Source: Amycolatopsis eburnea
GTDB lineage: Bacteria; Actinomycetota; Actinomycetes; Mycobacteriales; Pseudonocardiaceae
Length of the DNA: 64,000 bases
Direction: 5' to 3'
NCBI RefSeq assembly: GCF_003937945.1
Contig: NZ_RSEC01000048.1
Coordinates: 62,001 to 126,000, forward strand
Below the pieces are notes generated by a model, which searched no databases, was not told the origin of the DNA, and worked only from the letters and a program-made list of their open reading frames with translations. Shown piece after piece: positions 17,214 through 25,299 of this stretch; within the stretch, counting starts at the first letter, position 1; the number at the start of each line of letters is the position of its first letter. The position numbers and the translations under genes are program-made.

Positions 17214-18331
17214 CCAGGCGGATACGGTCCACCTGCACGGCAGCCTGGAACGGTGCAGCGCGTACGAGCCTTCGCCCGTCCGCTTGGCTTGTGGGCTTCC
17301 CACATAGCGTCCATATCGATCTCGTTGATCGCGGTCCGCATCGCGGTGAATGCGTTGTCGGAATACCTGCGTTGCTTGACTGCACCCAGCTCGAAGAGGT
17401 GGCTGTACGGGCCATCCTCGTCGAGACCGAGGTGCCGACGCAATGCTGTGCTGCGGACGGGCGTGAGGCCCAGCGCCGCGGCCAGTGCTGTCGGCGAGCG
17501 GTGGTACTTCTTGAGCAGGTCGACTTCACGAATTCCCGCAGCCGGCACACTTTCATCGGTGACGAACCGCACCGGCGCGCCCTGCTTCTTGGTGAAGTGC
17601 ACGGTGAGTGTCAGTCCTGCACCGTCAACCGCCGTTGCCACCTCTTCGAGCTTGGGGAAGACGTCGCCGCGGGTTTCACCGCCTCGAATCCCTCGTTCTA
17701 CCCGCTCGACATCCTTGTGCGAAACGCTCGTATCCGGTTCAACGTGGGCTTCCATCGCCAGCAGCGTCCGAATTCGTGCGCGCGCTTCGTGCCCCGCCCG
17801 CCGTCCCGGCTGAAGCAAAGCCTTGATCTGGCTGAACTCCTCGTCGAGCACGATCGCCAGATCGCGCGGGGGGTCGACGGACACCGGCAGGACCCTCGCG
17901 GGCAGGTGTGTGGCCAGGTTCTCGGAGAAGACGCGCTGCAGGAGATCGTCGAACAGCGTCACGCCAGCTCGAACGTGCAGGTAGAGGAGCTGCTCGGACA
18001 CGACGTTGAACCAGTGCTGCTCGTCGTCACGCATGGCATCGATTGCGCGGATCGTGCCCGCATCAGCGTCGGCGAGCTTGATGATGTCGTTGCCGGTCGA
18101 CAGGCGAATGCATTTGTCGATGCCGATCGAGCGTCCGCTCTCGCGATCAAAGACGTTCTTCTCGCCTGTGTGGACGAGTGCTGCCTTCAGCAGCATCTCG
18201 AAGCCGTGCTGCAGATGGAGAAGCACACGGGTTACGCGACCGAGGTCGTGCGGCGAGTTGAAGGCTTCGACGGCACAGGTCAGCGAAGCGACAGCCTTCC
18301 CCTTCAAGATGCGGCTTTCTTGCTTGAGCAC
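17186..18331 (-). CDS. DUF3644 domain protein (cargo gene)
   Basis: 381 aa from a GTG with AAAGGAGG ten bases upstream. The N-terminal two thirds match DUF3644: EAFNSPHDLGRVTRVLLHLQ, HGFEMLLKAALVHTGEK, then DDEQHWFNVVSEQLLYLHVR. The C-terminal third has a helical DNA-binding-like stretch (YHRSPTALAAALGLTPVRST) and a final Cys/Gly segment. It sits antisense between virB4 and the coupling-protein gene, unlike every neighbour, so it looks like inserted cargo. DUF3644 proteins occur in defence-gene neighbourhoods and have HEPN-like helices; an RNase-type defence role is an inference. Confidence 0.82.
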   Translation of the reverse strand: MLKQESRILKGKAVASLTCAVEAFNSPHDLGRVTRVLLHLQHGFEMLLKAALVHTGEKNVFDRESGRSIGIDKCIRLSTGNDIIKLADADAGTIRAIDAMRDDEQHWFNVVSEQLLYLHVRAGVTLFDDLLQRVFSENLATHLPARVLPVSVDPPRDLAIVLDEEFSQIKALLQPGRRAGHEARARIRTLLAMEAHVEPDTSVSHKDVERVERGIRGGETRGDVFPKLEEVATAVDGAGLTLTVHFTKKQGAPVRFVTDESVPAAGIREVDLLKKYHRSPTALAAALGLTPVRSTALRRHLGLDEDGPYSHLFELGAVKQRRYSDNAFTAMRTAINEIDMDAMWEAHKPSGRAKARTRCTVPGCRAGGPYPPGHEPSSSSI

Positions 18332-18433
18332 GGCTGCGCGTCCTCCTTTCCAGCTTCCTCCTCTTTTGTATCCCGATCGTCAAGCTGATTCCGCCTGTTT
18401 CAGGCAACACCGGATCGAGACAGGACCGTGTTC

Positions 18434-19210
18434 ATGAACCGCTTCGTGCCATTCAGCTGGATCGGAGACTACGTTCGAGACCCGAGCACCGAAGGCAGAT
18501 TGTTACTCGCGGCACTCGAACCGCTCCTCGCGTGGACGCCGATCGTCATCCCGCTTCTCGCCGTAGGGCTCGCCGGGCTCGTAGCGATTCGCTGCTGGTG
18601 GAGGCAGCGTTGTCACGCTGCGCTACTCGCTGACTCGCGGTGCGTCACCGTGCTCGCGCCACCCACCGTCGATCCCGCCGGCGGTGTCCTGCTGTGGTCC
18701 AACCTCGTCGGTCTGCTGCGGCCGGGCTGGCGGCGGTGGTTTGCCGGACAGCCGCACCTTGCCTGGGAGTACCGGTTCTCTGAGCACGGCGTCAACCTGC
18801 GGCTGTGGGTCCCCGGCGTGATACCGCCGGGTCTCGTCGAGCGGGCGGTCGAAGCCGCTTGGCCCGGCGCCCACACCCGCGCGGTCGTGGCCGACCCGCC
18901 GTTGCCGGAGCCGAAGGCTGGTCTGCGCGCCATCACCGTCGGCGGTCAGCTGCGGCTCGCGAGGCCGGAGGCGTTGCCGATCCGGACCGGGTTCGACGCC
19001 GACCCGATCCGCGGCTTGCTCGGCGCGCCGGTCGGGCTCGGACGCCGCGAGTGTGCAGGTCCTTGCCCGGCCAGTGACCGGCCGCCGGGTGGGCCGGGCT
19101 CGGCGTGCCGCCCGGCGGGTGCACGCCGGCACCTCCGCCCGTCTCGGCGGCCGCGTGCTCGACCTCCTCACGCCGGGCGCGTCGGCAACTCGTGCCGGCC
19201 GGACACGTGA
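18434..19210 (+). CDS. TraG/VirD4-like coupling protein, N-terminal fragment (frameshifted)
   Basis: The ATG at 18434 has AGGA eight bases upstream. A membrane segment lies at WTPIVIPLLAVGLAGLVAIR, followed by a soluble domain (PGVIPPGLVERAVEAAWPGA, then LPIRTGFDADPIRGLLGAPV). In this frame the protein degenerates after GLGRREC near 19052 into low-complexity Pro/Arg sequence up to 19210. The expected continuation (VQVLARPVTGRRVGRARRAA) is read in the +1 frame from 19053. The two pieces together have the length and order of a single actinobacterial coupling protein of about 830 aa. Either a sequencing error or a true frameshift is possible. Confidence 0.75.
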   Translation: MNRFVPFSWIGDYVRDPSTEGRLLLAALEPLLAWTPIVIPLLAVGLAGLVAIRCWWRQRCHAALLADSRCVTVLAPPTVDPAGGVLLWSNLVGLLRPGWRRWFAGQPHLAWEYRFSEHGVNLRLWVPGVIPPGLVERAVEAAWPGAHTRAVVADPPLPEPKAGLRAITVGGQLRLARPEALPIRTGFDADPIRGLLGAPVGLGRRECAGPCPASDRPPGGPGSACRPAGARRHLRPSRRPRARPPHAGRVGNSCRPDT

Positions 19211-20924
19211 CACCCGGCGAATCAGCCAGGATCCGCAGCTGTCGCTGGAGTATTCCGCGCAGAACCGGGCGATCGTCGGCAAGCAGCGCGGCTCGCAGTA
19301 CGAGGTCGTCGTCCGGTACGCCGTCACCACCCACCTTCCGGCCGACGCCACCGAGGCCGAGGTCCGACGGACCCGGGACACCGCCCGTGGGCGCGCTCAC
19401 GCGCTCGCCGCGAGCTTCGCCGCCTACACCGAGCACAACCACTTCCACCGAGTCCGACTTCACCACCCAGCTCGAATGCTCGGCATTCGCCGTCTCGACC
19501 GGGGCGACCTGATGTCCGTCCCGGAGCTGGCCGCGATCGCACACCTGCCGGTCGACGCCGAGATCCCCGGCATCGAGCGCGCCGGCGCGAAAGCCGTCGC
19601 CCCGCCACCGGGCATCGCCGTCCCCGGCCCCGAGGTCAAACCGCTCGGCGTCGCCGACACCGGCCACGCCCGCCCCATCGGGCTACGCGTGCCCGACGCC
19701 CGCCACCACCTGCACGTCCTCGGCGCCACCGGGTCCGGGAAGTCGACGCTGCTGGGCAACCTGATCCTCGACGACGCCGACGCCGGCCGCGGCGTCGTGC
19801 TCATCGACCCCAAGGGCGACCTCGTCACCGACGTCCTCTCCCGACTACCAGCCCAGGCCGCGGACCGGGTCGTGCTCTTCGACGCCGACTCCCGCCAACG
19901 CCCGCCCTGCCTCAACCCCCTCGAAGGCGGCGAGACCGACCGCGAGGTCGACAACCTCGTCTCCATTTTCCGCCGCGTCTACTCCGCGTTCTGGGGCCCG
20001 CGCACCGACGACCTCATGCGCGCCGCCTGCCTCACCCTCCGCGCCCAGGACGGCGTGCCCACCCTCGCCGACCTGCCCAAGCTGCTGACCAGCGAAGCCT
20101 TCCGAGCACGGATCACCGCGGGATTGTCCGACCCGGTGCTGGCCGGGTTCTGGGAGTGGTACGACGAGCTCACCGACTCCAGCCGCAGCCAGGTCATCTC
20201 CCCGCTGATGAACAAGCTCCGGGCCTTCCTGCTGCGCCCGTTCGTCAAAGACGCCATCGCCGGTGGCCGCTCCACGGTCGACCTGAACGAGGTGCTCAAC
20301 GAGGGCGGGATCTGCCTGGTCCGGATCCCGAAAGGCTCGCTCGGGGACGAGACGACCCGGCTCGTCGGGTCCCTGGTCGTGGCCCGGACCTGGCAGGCCA
20401 CCACCGGCCGCGCCCGCGTCCCCCAGCGCGAACGGCCGGACGCCTCTTTGGTCATCGACGAGTGCCACAACTTCCTCAACCTGCCCTACCCGATCGAGGA
20501 CATGCTCGCCGAGGCCCGCGGCTTCCGGCTAGCGATGACGCTCGCGCATCAGCACCTCGGCCAGCTGCCCCGCGAGCTCAAGGAAGGCATCTCGACCAAT
20601 GCCCGGTCGAAGATTTTCTTCAACGCTTCCCCCGAGGACGCCCGCGAACTCGCCCGCCACACCGCGCCGCGGCTGTCCGAACACGACCTCGCCCATCTCG
20701 GCGTCTACCACGTCGCCGCCCGGCTCGTCGCCCACGGCGCCGAGACCGAGCCGTTCACCATGACCACCACCCCGATGCGCCCTGCCGTTCCCGGCCGCGC
20801 CAAGGAGATCCGCGCTGCCCTCCGCAAAAGCGGGCCTTCGCCGTCGAGGCCCGCCGGCGCCACCGCTCCGCCGAGCCGGCCGACGCGAGATCGCAAGACC
20901 GACCCGCGTCGCGCCCGGCTCTGA
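19053..20924 (+). CDS. TraG/VirD4-like coupling ATPase, C-terminal part
   Basis: About 623 codons from the frame transition at 19053; there is no ribosome-binding site there, which argues that it belongs to the preceding frame. Walker A is LGATGSGKSTLLGNLIL, followed by VVLIDPKGDLVTDVLSRL. Walker B is ASLVIDECHNFLNLPYP, followed by AMTLAHQHLGQLPRELKEGI. These are the hallmarks of VirD4/TraG/TraM-recognition ATPases that bring DNA substrate to the channel. The C-terminus is basic and disordered. It is followed by the replication-relaxation gene. Confidence 0.85.
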   Translation: MQVLARPVTGRRVGRARRAARRVHAGTSARLGGRVLDLLTPGASATRAGRTRDTRRISQDPQLSLEYSAQNRAIVGKQRGSQYEVVVRYAVTTHLPADATEAEVRRTRDTARGRAHALAASFAAYTEHNHFHRVRLHHPARMLGIRRLDRGDLMSVPELAAIAHLPVDAEIPGIERAGAKAVAPPPGIAVPGPEVKPLGVADTGHARPIGLRVPDARHHLHVLGATGSGKSTLLGNLILDDADAGRGVVLIDPKGDLVTDVLSRLPAQAADRVVLFDADSRQRPPCLNPLEGGETDREVDNLVSIFRRVYSAFWGPRTDDLMRAACLTLRAQDGVPTLADLPKLLTSEAFRARITAGLSDPVLAGFWEWYDELTDSSRSQVISPLMNKLRAFLLRPFVKDAIAGGRSTVDLNEVLNEGGICLVRIPKGSLGDETTRLVGSLVVARTWQATTGRARVPQRERPDASLVIDECHNFLNLPYPIEDMLAEARGFRLAMTLAHQHLGQLPRELKEGISTNARSKIFFNASPEDARELARHTAPRLSEHDLAHLGVYHVAARLVAHGAETEPFTMTTTPMRPAVPGRAKEIRAALRKSGPSPSRPAGATAPPSRPTRDRKTDPRRARL

Positions 20925-20953
20925 CGTCCAGTTCGGAGGTCCTCTTGATCACC

Positions 20954-22024
20954 ATGACGACACGCCAGCACCAGCTGCGGCAGCATCTCCCCGGCCGGGT
21001 GGCCGCCCGTGCGGCCAGTTCCGTCGAGCACCAGGCGGCGCTCGCGGCCCGCCTCACCGCCCGAGACAAATGGCTGCTGGCCCTGCTCTTCGAGCACCGC
21101 GTCCTGACCTCGGCCCAGATCCAGGACGCCGCGTTCCCCTCCGGTCGCTCGACCCGTCAGCGTCTGCGCGAGCTGTATCTCTGGCGGGCGGTCAGCCGCT
21201 TCCAGCCATTCCGCCAGTTCGGCTCGGCGCCGATGCACTACGTCCTCGGGCCCGCCGGTGCCGCTGTGCTGGCCGCCGAGCACGGCTTGGAGGTCAAGGA
21301 CCTTGGCTACCGGCACGACCGCGCGATGGCGATCGCCCACAACCAGCGTCTCGCCCACACCGTCGGCGTCGGTGACTTCTTCACTTCCCTGATCGCACGC
21401 AGCCGACGTCGTGACCCTGTTCGAGATGGTGAGGGGGTCACGGCCTGGTGGTCGGAGGCCCGCTGCGCCCGCCATTTCGGCGACCTCGTCATCCCCGACG
21501 CTTACGGCCGCTGGGCCGGCATCGGCGGCGAGCTGGAGTTCTTCCTCGAGTACGACACCGGCAGCGAGTCGCTGACCAAGCTCGCCCGCAAGCTGCTCGC
21601 CTACGCCCGGCTCGCCGACTCCACCGGCATCGCCACCCCGGTCCTCTTCTGGCTGCCGACCAGCCGCCGCGAAGCAGGCGCCCGCACCGCACTCGCCCGT
21701 ATCCACGCCGACCTCGACCAGAGCGCCGACGTCCCCGTCGCCACGGCAGCCGCTGACCTCCTCGAGCCGAGCGCGGTGTGCCCGAGCCCTGCCGACGAGG
21801 TCTGGCTCCCGCTCAACGCGAGGTCATCGAACCGGGCTACTTCGCCGCGGCACGCGCTCAGCGAGCTGCCGCATGCCTGGCCGGCCCTCGCGCCGACAGC
21901 GTCCTCCGGCCTCGACGACGCGACCGGCCCGGCGTCCGGCCAAGCCGTCGCCTACCGGCTGCCGCCGCCGTCTCCGGTGCCGCCGGACGCCACACCGAGC
22001 CGCTCTCGCCGGCTCGAGGCCTGA
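20954..22024 (+). CDS. Replication-relaxation family protein
   Basis: 356 aa. The N-terminal winged-helix region reads LTARDKWLLALLFEHRVLTS then AQIQDAAFPSGRSTRQRLRE. The body has HNQRLAHTVGVGDFFTSLI and GELEFFLEYDTGSESLTKL, the typical replication-relaxation pattern with an EYD acidic core. The ATG at 20954 is used here; a TTG at 20945 has GGAGG at five bases and is a real alternative. The family is found on actinobacterial plasmids and conjugative elements and is thought to act in plasmid replication or relaxation. It may compensate for the absent relaxase, but that is speculation. Confidence 0.82.
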   Translation: MTTRQHQLRQHLPGRVAARAASSVEHQAALAARLTARDKWLLALLFEHRVLTSAQIQDAAFPSGRSTRQRLRELYLWRAVSRFQPFRQFGSAPMHYVLGPAGAAVLAAEHGLEVKDLGYRHDRAMAIAHNQRLAHTVGVGDFFTSLIARSRRRDPVRDGEGVTAWWSEARCARHFGDLVIPDAYGRWAGIGGELEFFLEYDTGSESLTKLARKLLAYARLADSTGIATPVLFWLPTSRREAGARTALARIHADLDQSADVPVATAAADLLEPSAVCPSPADEVWLPLNARSSNRATSPRHALSELPHAWPALAPTASSGLDDATGPASGQAVAYRLPPPSPVPPDATPSRSRRLEA

Positions 22025-22042
22025 TCACGCGAGGAGTTCGTC

Positions 22043-23005
22043 ATGGGATCGAAGATCGCGGTCGGCGTCGCCGCCGTGCTCGCGATGCTCCCGGTGCTGC
22101 TCGGCGCCGTGCCGCAAGCCGTCGTCACCTCGCTCACCGGCGCCGGAAGCACAACCTGCACACCCAGCGGCGCAACCTCCGGCGGCGTGCCCGGCTACGG
22201 GGTCGACCAGCTCGCCAACGCGGCGATCATCACCTCGGTCGGCAAGCAGCTGCAGGTCCCCGAGCCCGGGTGGGTCATCGCGATCGCCGTCGCCATCCAG
22301 GAATCCACGCTGCGCAACCTCGACCACGGCGACCGGGACAGCCTCGGCCTCTTCCAGCAACGCCCGTCCCAACGCTGGGGCACGCCCCAGCAGATCATGG
22401 ACCCCACCTACGCGGCGACGCAGTTCTACCGGCATCTGCAGGCCGTCCCCGGGTGGCAGCAGATGAGCCTCAACGACGCCGCCCAGGCCGTCCAGCACTC
22501 CGGGACACCAGACGCCTACGGCCAGCACCAGTCGGACGCCGAAGCCATCGTGGCCGCGGTCGCGGGAGTGACCTGCGAGCACACCGGGGGCGGGGACTGC
22601 GGAACCATCACCGCGCCGACGTCCGCCGCGCTCACCGCCATCAACTACGCCTGCGGGCAACGCGGGCTGCCGTACGTCTGGGGCGGCAACGGCCCCGAGA
22701 ACGGTGACACCGGCTTCGACTGCTCTGGCCTGACCCGAGCCTCCTACGGCGCTGCCGGCATCGCGTTGCCGCGGACCTCGCGCGAGCAGTACGCCGCCGG
22801 ACCGCGCATGCCCGCCGGCGCGCCGCTTCTGCCCGGCGACCTCGTCTTCTACGCGACCGCTGGACGCGTGCGCCACGTCGGTCTGTACATCGGCGGCGGC
22901 AACATGATCGACGCCCCCGACTTCGGACAAGCCGTGAAGGTGGAGCCGTATCGCCACCCTGGTGACGACTACATCGGCGCAACCAGACCGACCAGGCAGC
23001 ACTGA
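22043..23005 (+). CDS. Lytic transglycosylase plus NlpC/P60 cell-wall hydrolase
   Basis: 320 aa, GAGGAG before the ATG. A signal/anchor helix (VGVAAVLAMLPVLLGAVPQA) is followed by an SLT-like domain (WVIAIAVAIQESTLRNLDHG, with the catalytic glutamate in IQES, then SLGLFQQRPSQRWG). The C-terminal NlpC/P60 peptidase has the catalytic cysteine in TGFDCSGLTRASYG, the histidine in RVRHVGLYIGGGNM, and the YVWGG motif. This bifunctional layout is standard for Gram-positive conjugation systems, where it opens peptidoglycan for the transfer channel (VirB1-like). Confidence 0.9.
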   Translation: MGSKIAVGVAAVLAMLPVLLGAVPQAVVTSLTGAGSTTCTPSGATSGGVPGYGVDQLANAAIITSVGKQLQVPEPGWVIAIAVAIQESTLRNLDHGDRDSLGLFQQRPSQRWGTPQQIMDPTYAATQFYRHLQAVPGWQQMSLNDAAQAVQHSGTPDAYGQHQSDAEAIVAAVAGVTCEHTGGGDCGTITAPTSAALTAINYACGQRGLPYVWGGNGPENGDTGFDCSGLTRASYGAAGIALPRTSREQYAAGPRMPAGAPLLPGDLVFYATAGRVRHVGLYIGGGNMIDAPDFGQAVKVEPYRHPGDDYIGATRPTRQH

Positions 23006-23184
23006 AACTGACACAGTCAAGCACTTCCGGGCGATACATGTGTCTTGTTTGGACAAACGCTTGACATGAAGCGGTGCACGGAGCGTCTATGGACATGTAG
23101 CCCGAACCACCGGACGCGCACCGGCGGGCGAACGCCCCGGCCGGGGCATGACCATCCACCGCTTCTCCCGAAACGGAGCTTGTC

Positions 23185-23817
23185 ATGCCCGAAACCAAGA
23201 ACACCTCAGCGACCGACGCCCAGCCGGAAACCGCGGAACCGAAGGTACGGCGCGCGCTGGAAGCCAATCCCGGCGCGACTACCGCGGCCCTGGCCAGCGC
23301 GGCCGGAGTCGGACGCTCCACGGCGTCGAAGCTCCTCTCCCGCTGGGCTGCCGAGGGACTGGTGACCCGGACCGCAGGCAAAGACCAGTCGGTCCCCGTC
23401 ACCTGGACGCTGCGCGACGACGACCAGAACGACAAGGCCACCGAAGTTGCCACGACCGAAGAAGCGGCGGCCGACACGACAGATCAGCGTACGGAGGAAC
23501 TGACCGCTGAAAACGACGCGCGAGAAGGCGATCCCTCGCCCGTGCCCGACTCCGACGTCGGCACCGCCTGCGCCCCGGCAACGTCAGAAGCCGCAACGGC
23601 GGACGCACCGAAGAAGGAACGGCTGCCCAAAGGCGCGCTCTACGACATGGTGCTGGGATTCCTGCAGGCGCATCCCGGCGAGGAATTCGGCCCCGCCAAG
23701 ATCGGCGCGGAGCTCGTCCGGTCCAGCGGCGCAGTGAACAACGCCCTGGAGAAGCTCGTCACCAACGGCCTGGCAACAAAAACTTGCGAAGCGCCGAAGC
23801 GCTTCACTTCCAGCTGA
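23185..23817 (+). CDS. Two-domain winged-helix protein
   Basis: 210 aa; GGAG eight bases before the ATG. An N-terminal wHTH (VRRALEANPGATTAALASAA then GVGRSTASKLLSRWAAEGLV) and a C-terminal wHTH (LYDMVLGFLQAHPGEEFGPA then KIGAELVRSSGAVNNALEKL) are joined by an acidic linker of about 70 residues. The C-terminal domain is clearly related to the N-terminal domain of the MoxR-type ATPase at 27120-28343 (shared RSSGAV(N/G)NA core). It ends just before a strong terminator and faces the MoxR/VWA operon. Probably a regulator of or partner for that module. Confidence 0.75.
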   Translation: MPETKNTSATDAQPETAEPKVRRALEANPGATTAALASAAGVGRSTASKLLSRWAAEGLVTRTAGKDQSVPVTWTLRDDDQNDKATEVATTEEAAADTTDQRTEELTAENDAREGDPSPVPDSDVGTACAPATSEAATADAPKKERLPKGALYDMVLGFLQAHPGEEFGPAKIGAELVRSSGAVNNALEKLVTNGLATKTCEAPKRFTSS

Positions 23818-23833
23818 CCGCAGCACATTCGGC

Positions 23834-23866
23834 AGGGGCGGATCGCCATCGCGGCGATCCGCCCCT
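23834..23866. terminator. Strong bidirectional hairpin terminator
   Basis: A perfect 14-base stem AGGGGCGGATCGCC / GGCGATCCGCCCCT with a five-base loop lies between two convergent genes (stops at 23817 and 23894). It has no long U-tract, as is usual in actinobacteria. Confidence 0.8.
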
Positions 23867-23893
23867 ACTGGGTTCTGGAACCCGGCAATGAGG

Positions 23894-24490
23894 TCACTGT
23901 TTCGCCTTCTGGCTCACATCGGCCGGATGGGGAAAGACGCACTCGTTGTCGCAGTCGTGCTCGCCAGTGGTGGCGATGAACGGACAGTCGTCTCGGTGGG
24001 CCTTGGTGAAGGTGACGCTGCCGTCAGGGTGCTCGAGAATGTGCAGTGCGCCGCCGTGGCGGTACGCCCACACGACGTCGTCCGGGTCGATGCACTTCTC
24101 CCCGTCGAAGCCGTAAGTCGTGGCCAGCAGCGCGCTGATCGCGCCGTGGACATGGGGTGAAATGGTCTGTGTGGTCGGCGGGGCGGCGAGGATTTCGGCG
24201 GCCCTACTGAGAAGACGCTCGGTCAGCGGGCCGAGAGCGGTGGCAGCGTGGACGTCTGCGCTCGGTCGCGGCGTGTCGTGCCACCAGTTGCTGGAAGCAT
24301 CGGCGGCGAGGCTTGTCCACGTCATCTGGTCGCTGAGCACCTCCGCGACAGCGAAGCTCTGGTTGAGGTAGTAGTCGCGCTCGACGCGCGCTCGGAGCGT
24401 GCGTCCGGCGAACTCGACGACGCGGGTGTGGTGGTAACTGGTGGTGGTAGCGCCGGTGGCTTCATCGCGTTCGGTCATCGAGGCATTCAT
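23894..24490 (-). CDS. Hypothetical protein, last gene of the MoxR/VWA operon
   Basis: 198 aa. Two adjacent ATGs follow GAAGGAG; the one at 24490 has the better spacing (six bases). The N-terminal half has a beta pattern (TTTSYHHTRVVEFAGRTLRA then RVERDYYLNQSFAVAEVL). The C-terminal half has VWAYRHGGALHILEHPDGSV and a Cys/His-rich end, HRDDCPFIATTGEHDCDNEC, which could bind a metal. No family recognised. It lies 53 bases after the preceding gene and ends at the shared terminator. Confidence 0.65.
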   Translation of the reverse strand: MNASMTERDEATGATTTSYHHTRVVEFAGRTLRARVERDYYLNQSFAVAEVLSDQMTWTSLAADASSNWWHDTPRPSADVHAATALGPLTERLLSRAAEILAAPPTTQTISPHVHGAISALLATTYGFDGEKCIDPDDVVWAYRHGGALHILEHPDGSVTFTKAHRDDCPFIATTGEHDCDNECVFPHPADVSQKAKQ

Positions 24491-24543
24491 CATGATCTCC
24501 TTCACTTCTAGTGTGGGCTTGCGCTGTTCCTTCGAAGTAACTT

Positions 24544-25236
24544 TCAGGTCGCCGTGGTCGAGGCGAAACCCAGCAGCCGAGCCAACTCCGGCGCGATCAC
24601 GGCAGCGCGATCACAAGGGACGAAGAACGACATCTCCACGTACGGCGAACGGGTGTCCAGCTGGATGCGCGATTGCCCGTCGTCGAGTCGACACGAGGTG
24701 ACGCTCGGCGGCCCGGACACGAGACGCACTGGCCCGCCGAATTCTTGCGCCAGGTCGAGCGCTGCCGCGCGTTCTTGCGCCAGTCGCTCATGGCGTCGGG
24801 CGTTGCGTGCCCGGATGCGGTCGGCCCAGTATCGGTAAGAGGGCAGCACATCCTCTTCGAGGCGGTCGGCCACTTCCTTGATCGGCGTGCGAGTCTCCAC
24901 CACCAACGGACGGGGGCGATAATCCCTGGGCATGAACCAGCCCGGCGGGTACTTCAAACGAGGGTGGTGGACGTACCCGGCAGGCTCGATCCATCCGGTT
25001 GCGAATTCGTCCTCGTCAGACGGCAAGACGGGTTGGATGGTGTACGCCCACGGCCGTCGGTTCCTCACCGGATCAACGCGAAGGGCATCTCCTGCTGGGC
25101 CGATCAGCACCATGCGGCCGTACAAGCTGGTCATGTAGCCGTAGTTGCGTACATAGGTCACGAGGCCCCACGACCCATCCAGCTCGCATGTCAAATCGAG
25201 TACTGCGCCGATGATTCGCTCTTCGCGGGTAGCCAT
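24544..25236 (-). CDS. Hypothetical protein in the MoxR/VWA operon
   Basis: 230 aa. No membrane segment. The N-terminal part is beta-rich (GAVLDLTCELDGSWGLVTYV then SLYGRMVLIGPAGDALRVD), the middle is proline- and tyrosine-rich (KYPPGWFMPRDYRPRPLVVE), and a charged helix (YWADRIRARNARRHERLAQE) is followed by a further beta region. I recognise no family. Position and strand place it in one transcript with the VWA and MoxR genes (63-base gap upstream, 53-base gap downstream). Confidence 0.65.
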   Translation of the reverse strand: MATREERIIGAVLDLTCELDGSWGLVTYVRNYGYMTSLYGRMVLIGPAGDALRVDPVRNRRPWAYTIQPVLPSDEDEFATGWIEPAGYVHHPRLKYPPGWFMPRDYRPRPLVVETRTPIKEVADRLEEDVLPSYRYWADRIRARNARRHERLAQERAAALDLAQEFGGPVRLVSGPPSVTSCRLDDGQSRIQLDTRSPYVEMSFFVPCDRAAVIAPELARLLGFASTTAT

Positions 25237-25299
25237 GTCGGTTCGCCTTCCGTAGTTGTTCGGGGGTATGGAGGTACAGAGGTGCAGTGCCCGACGCGC

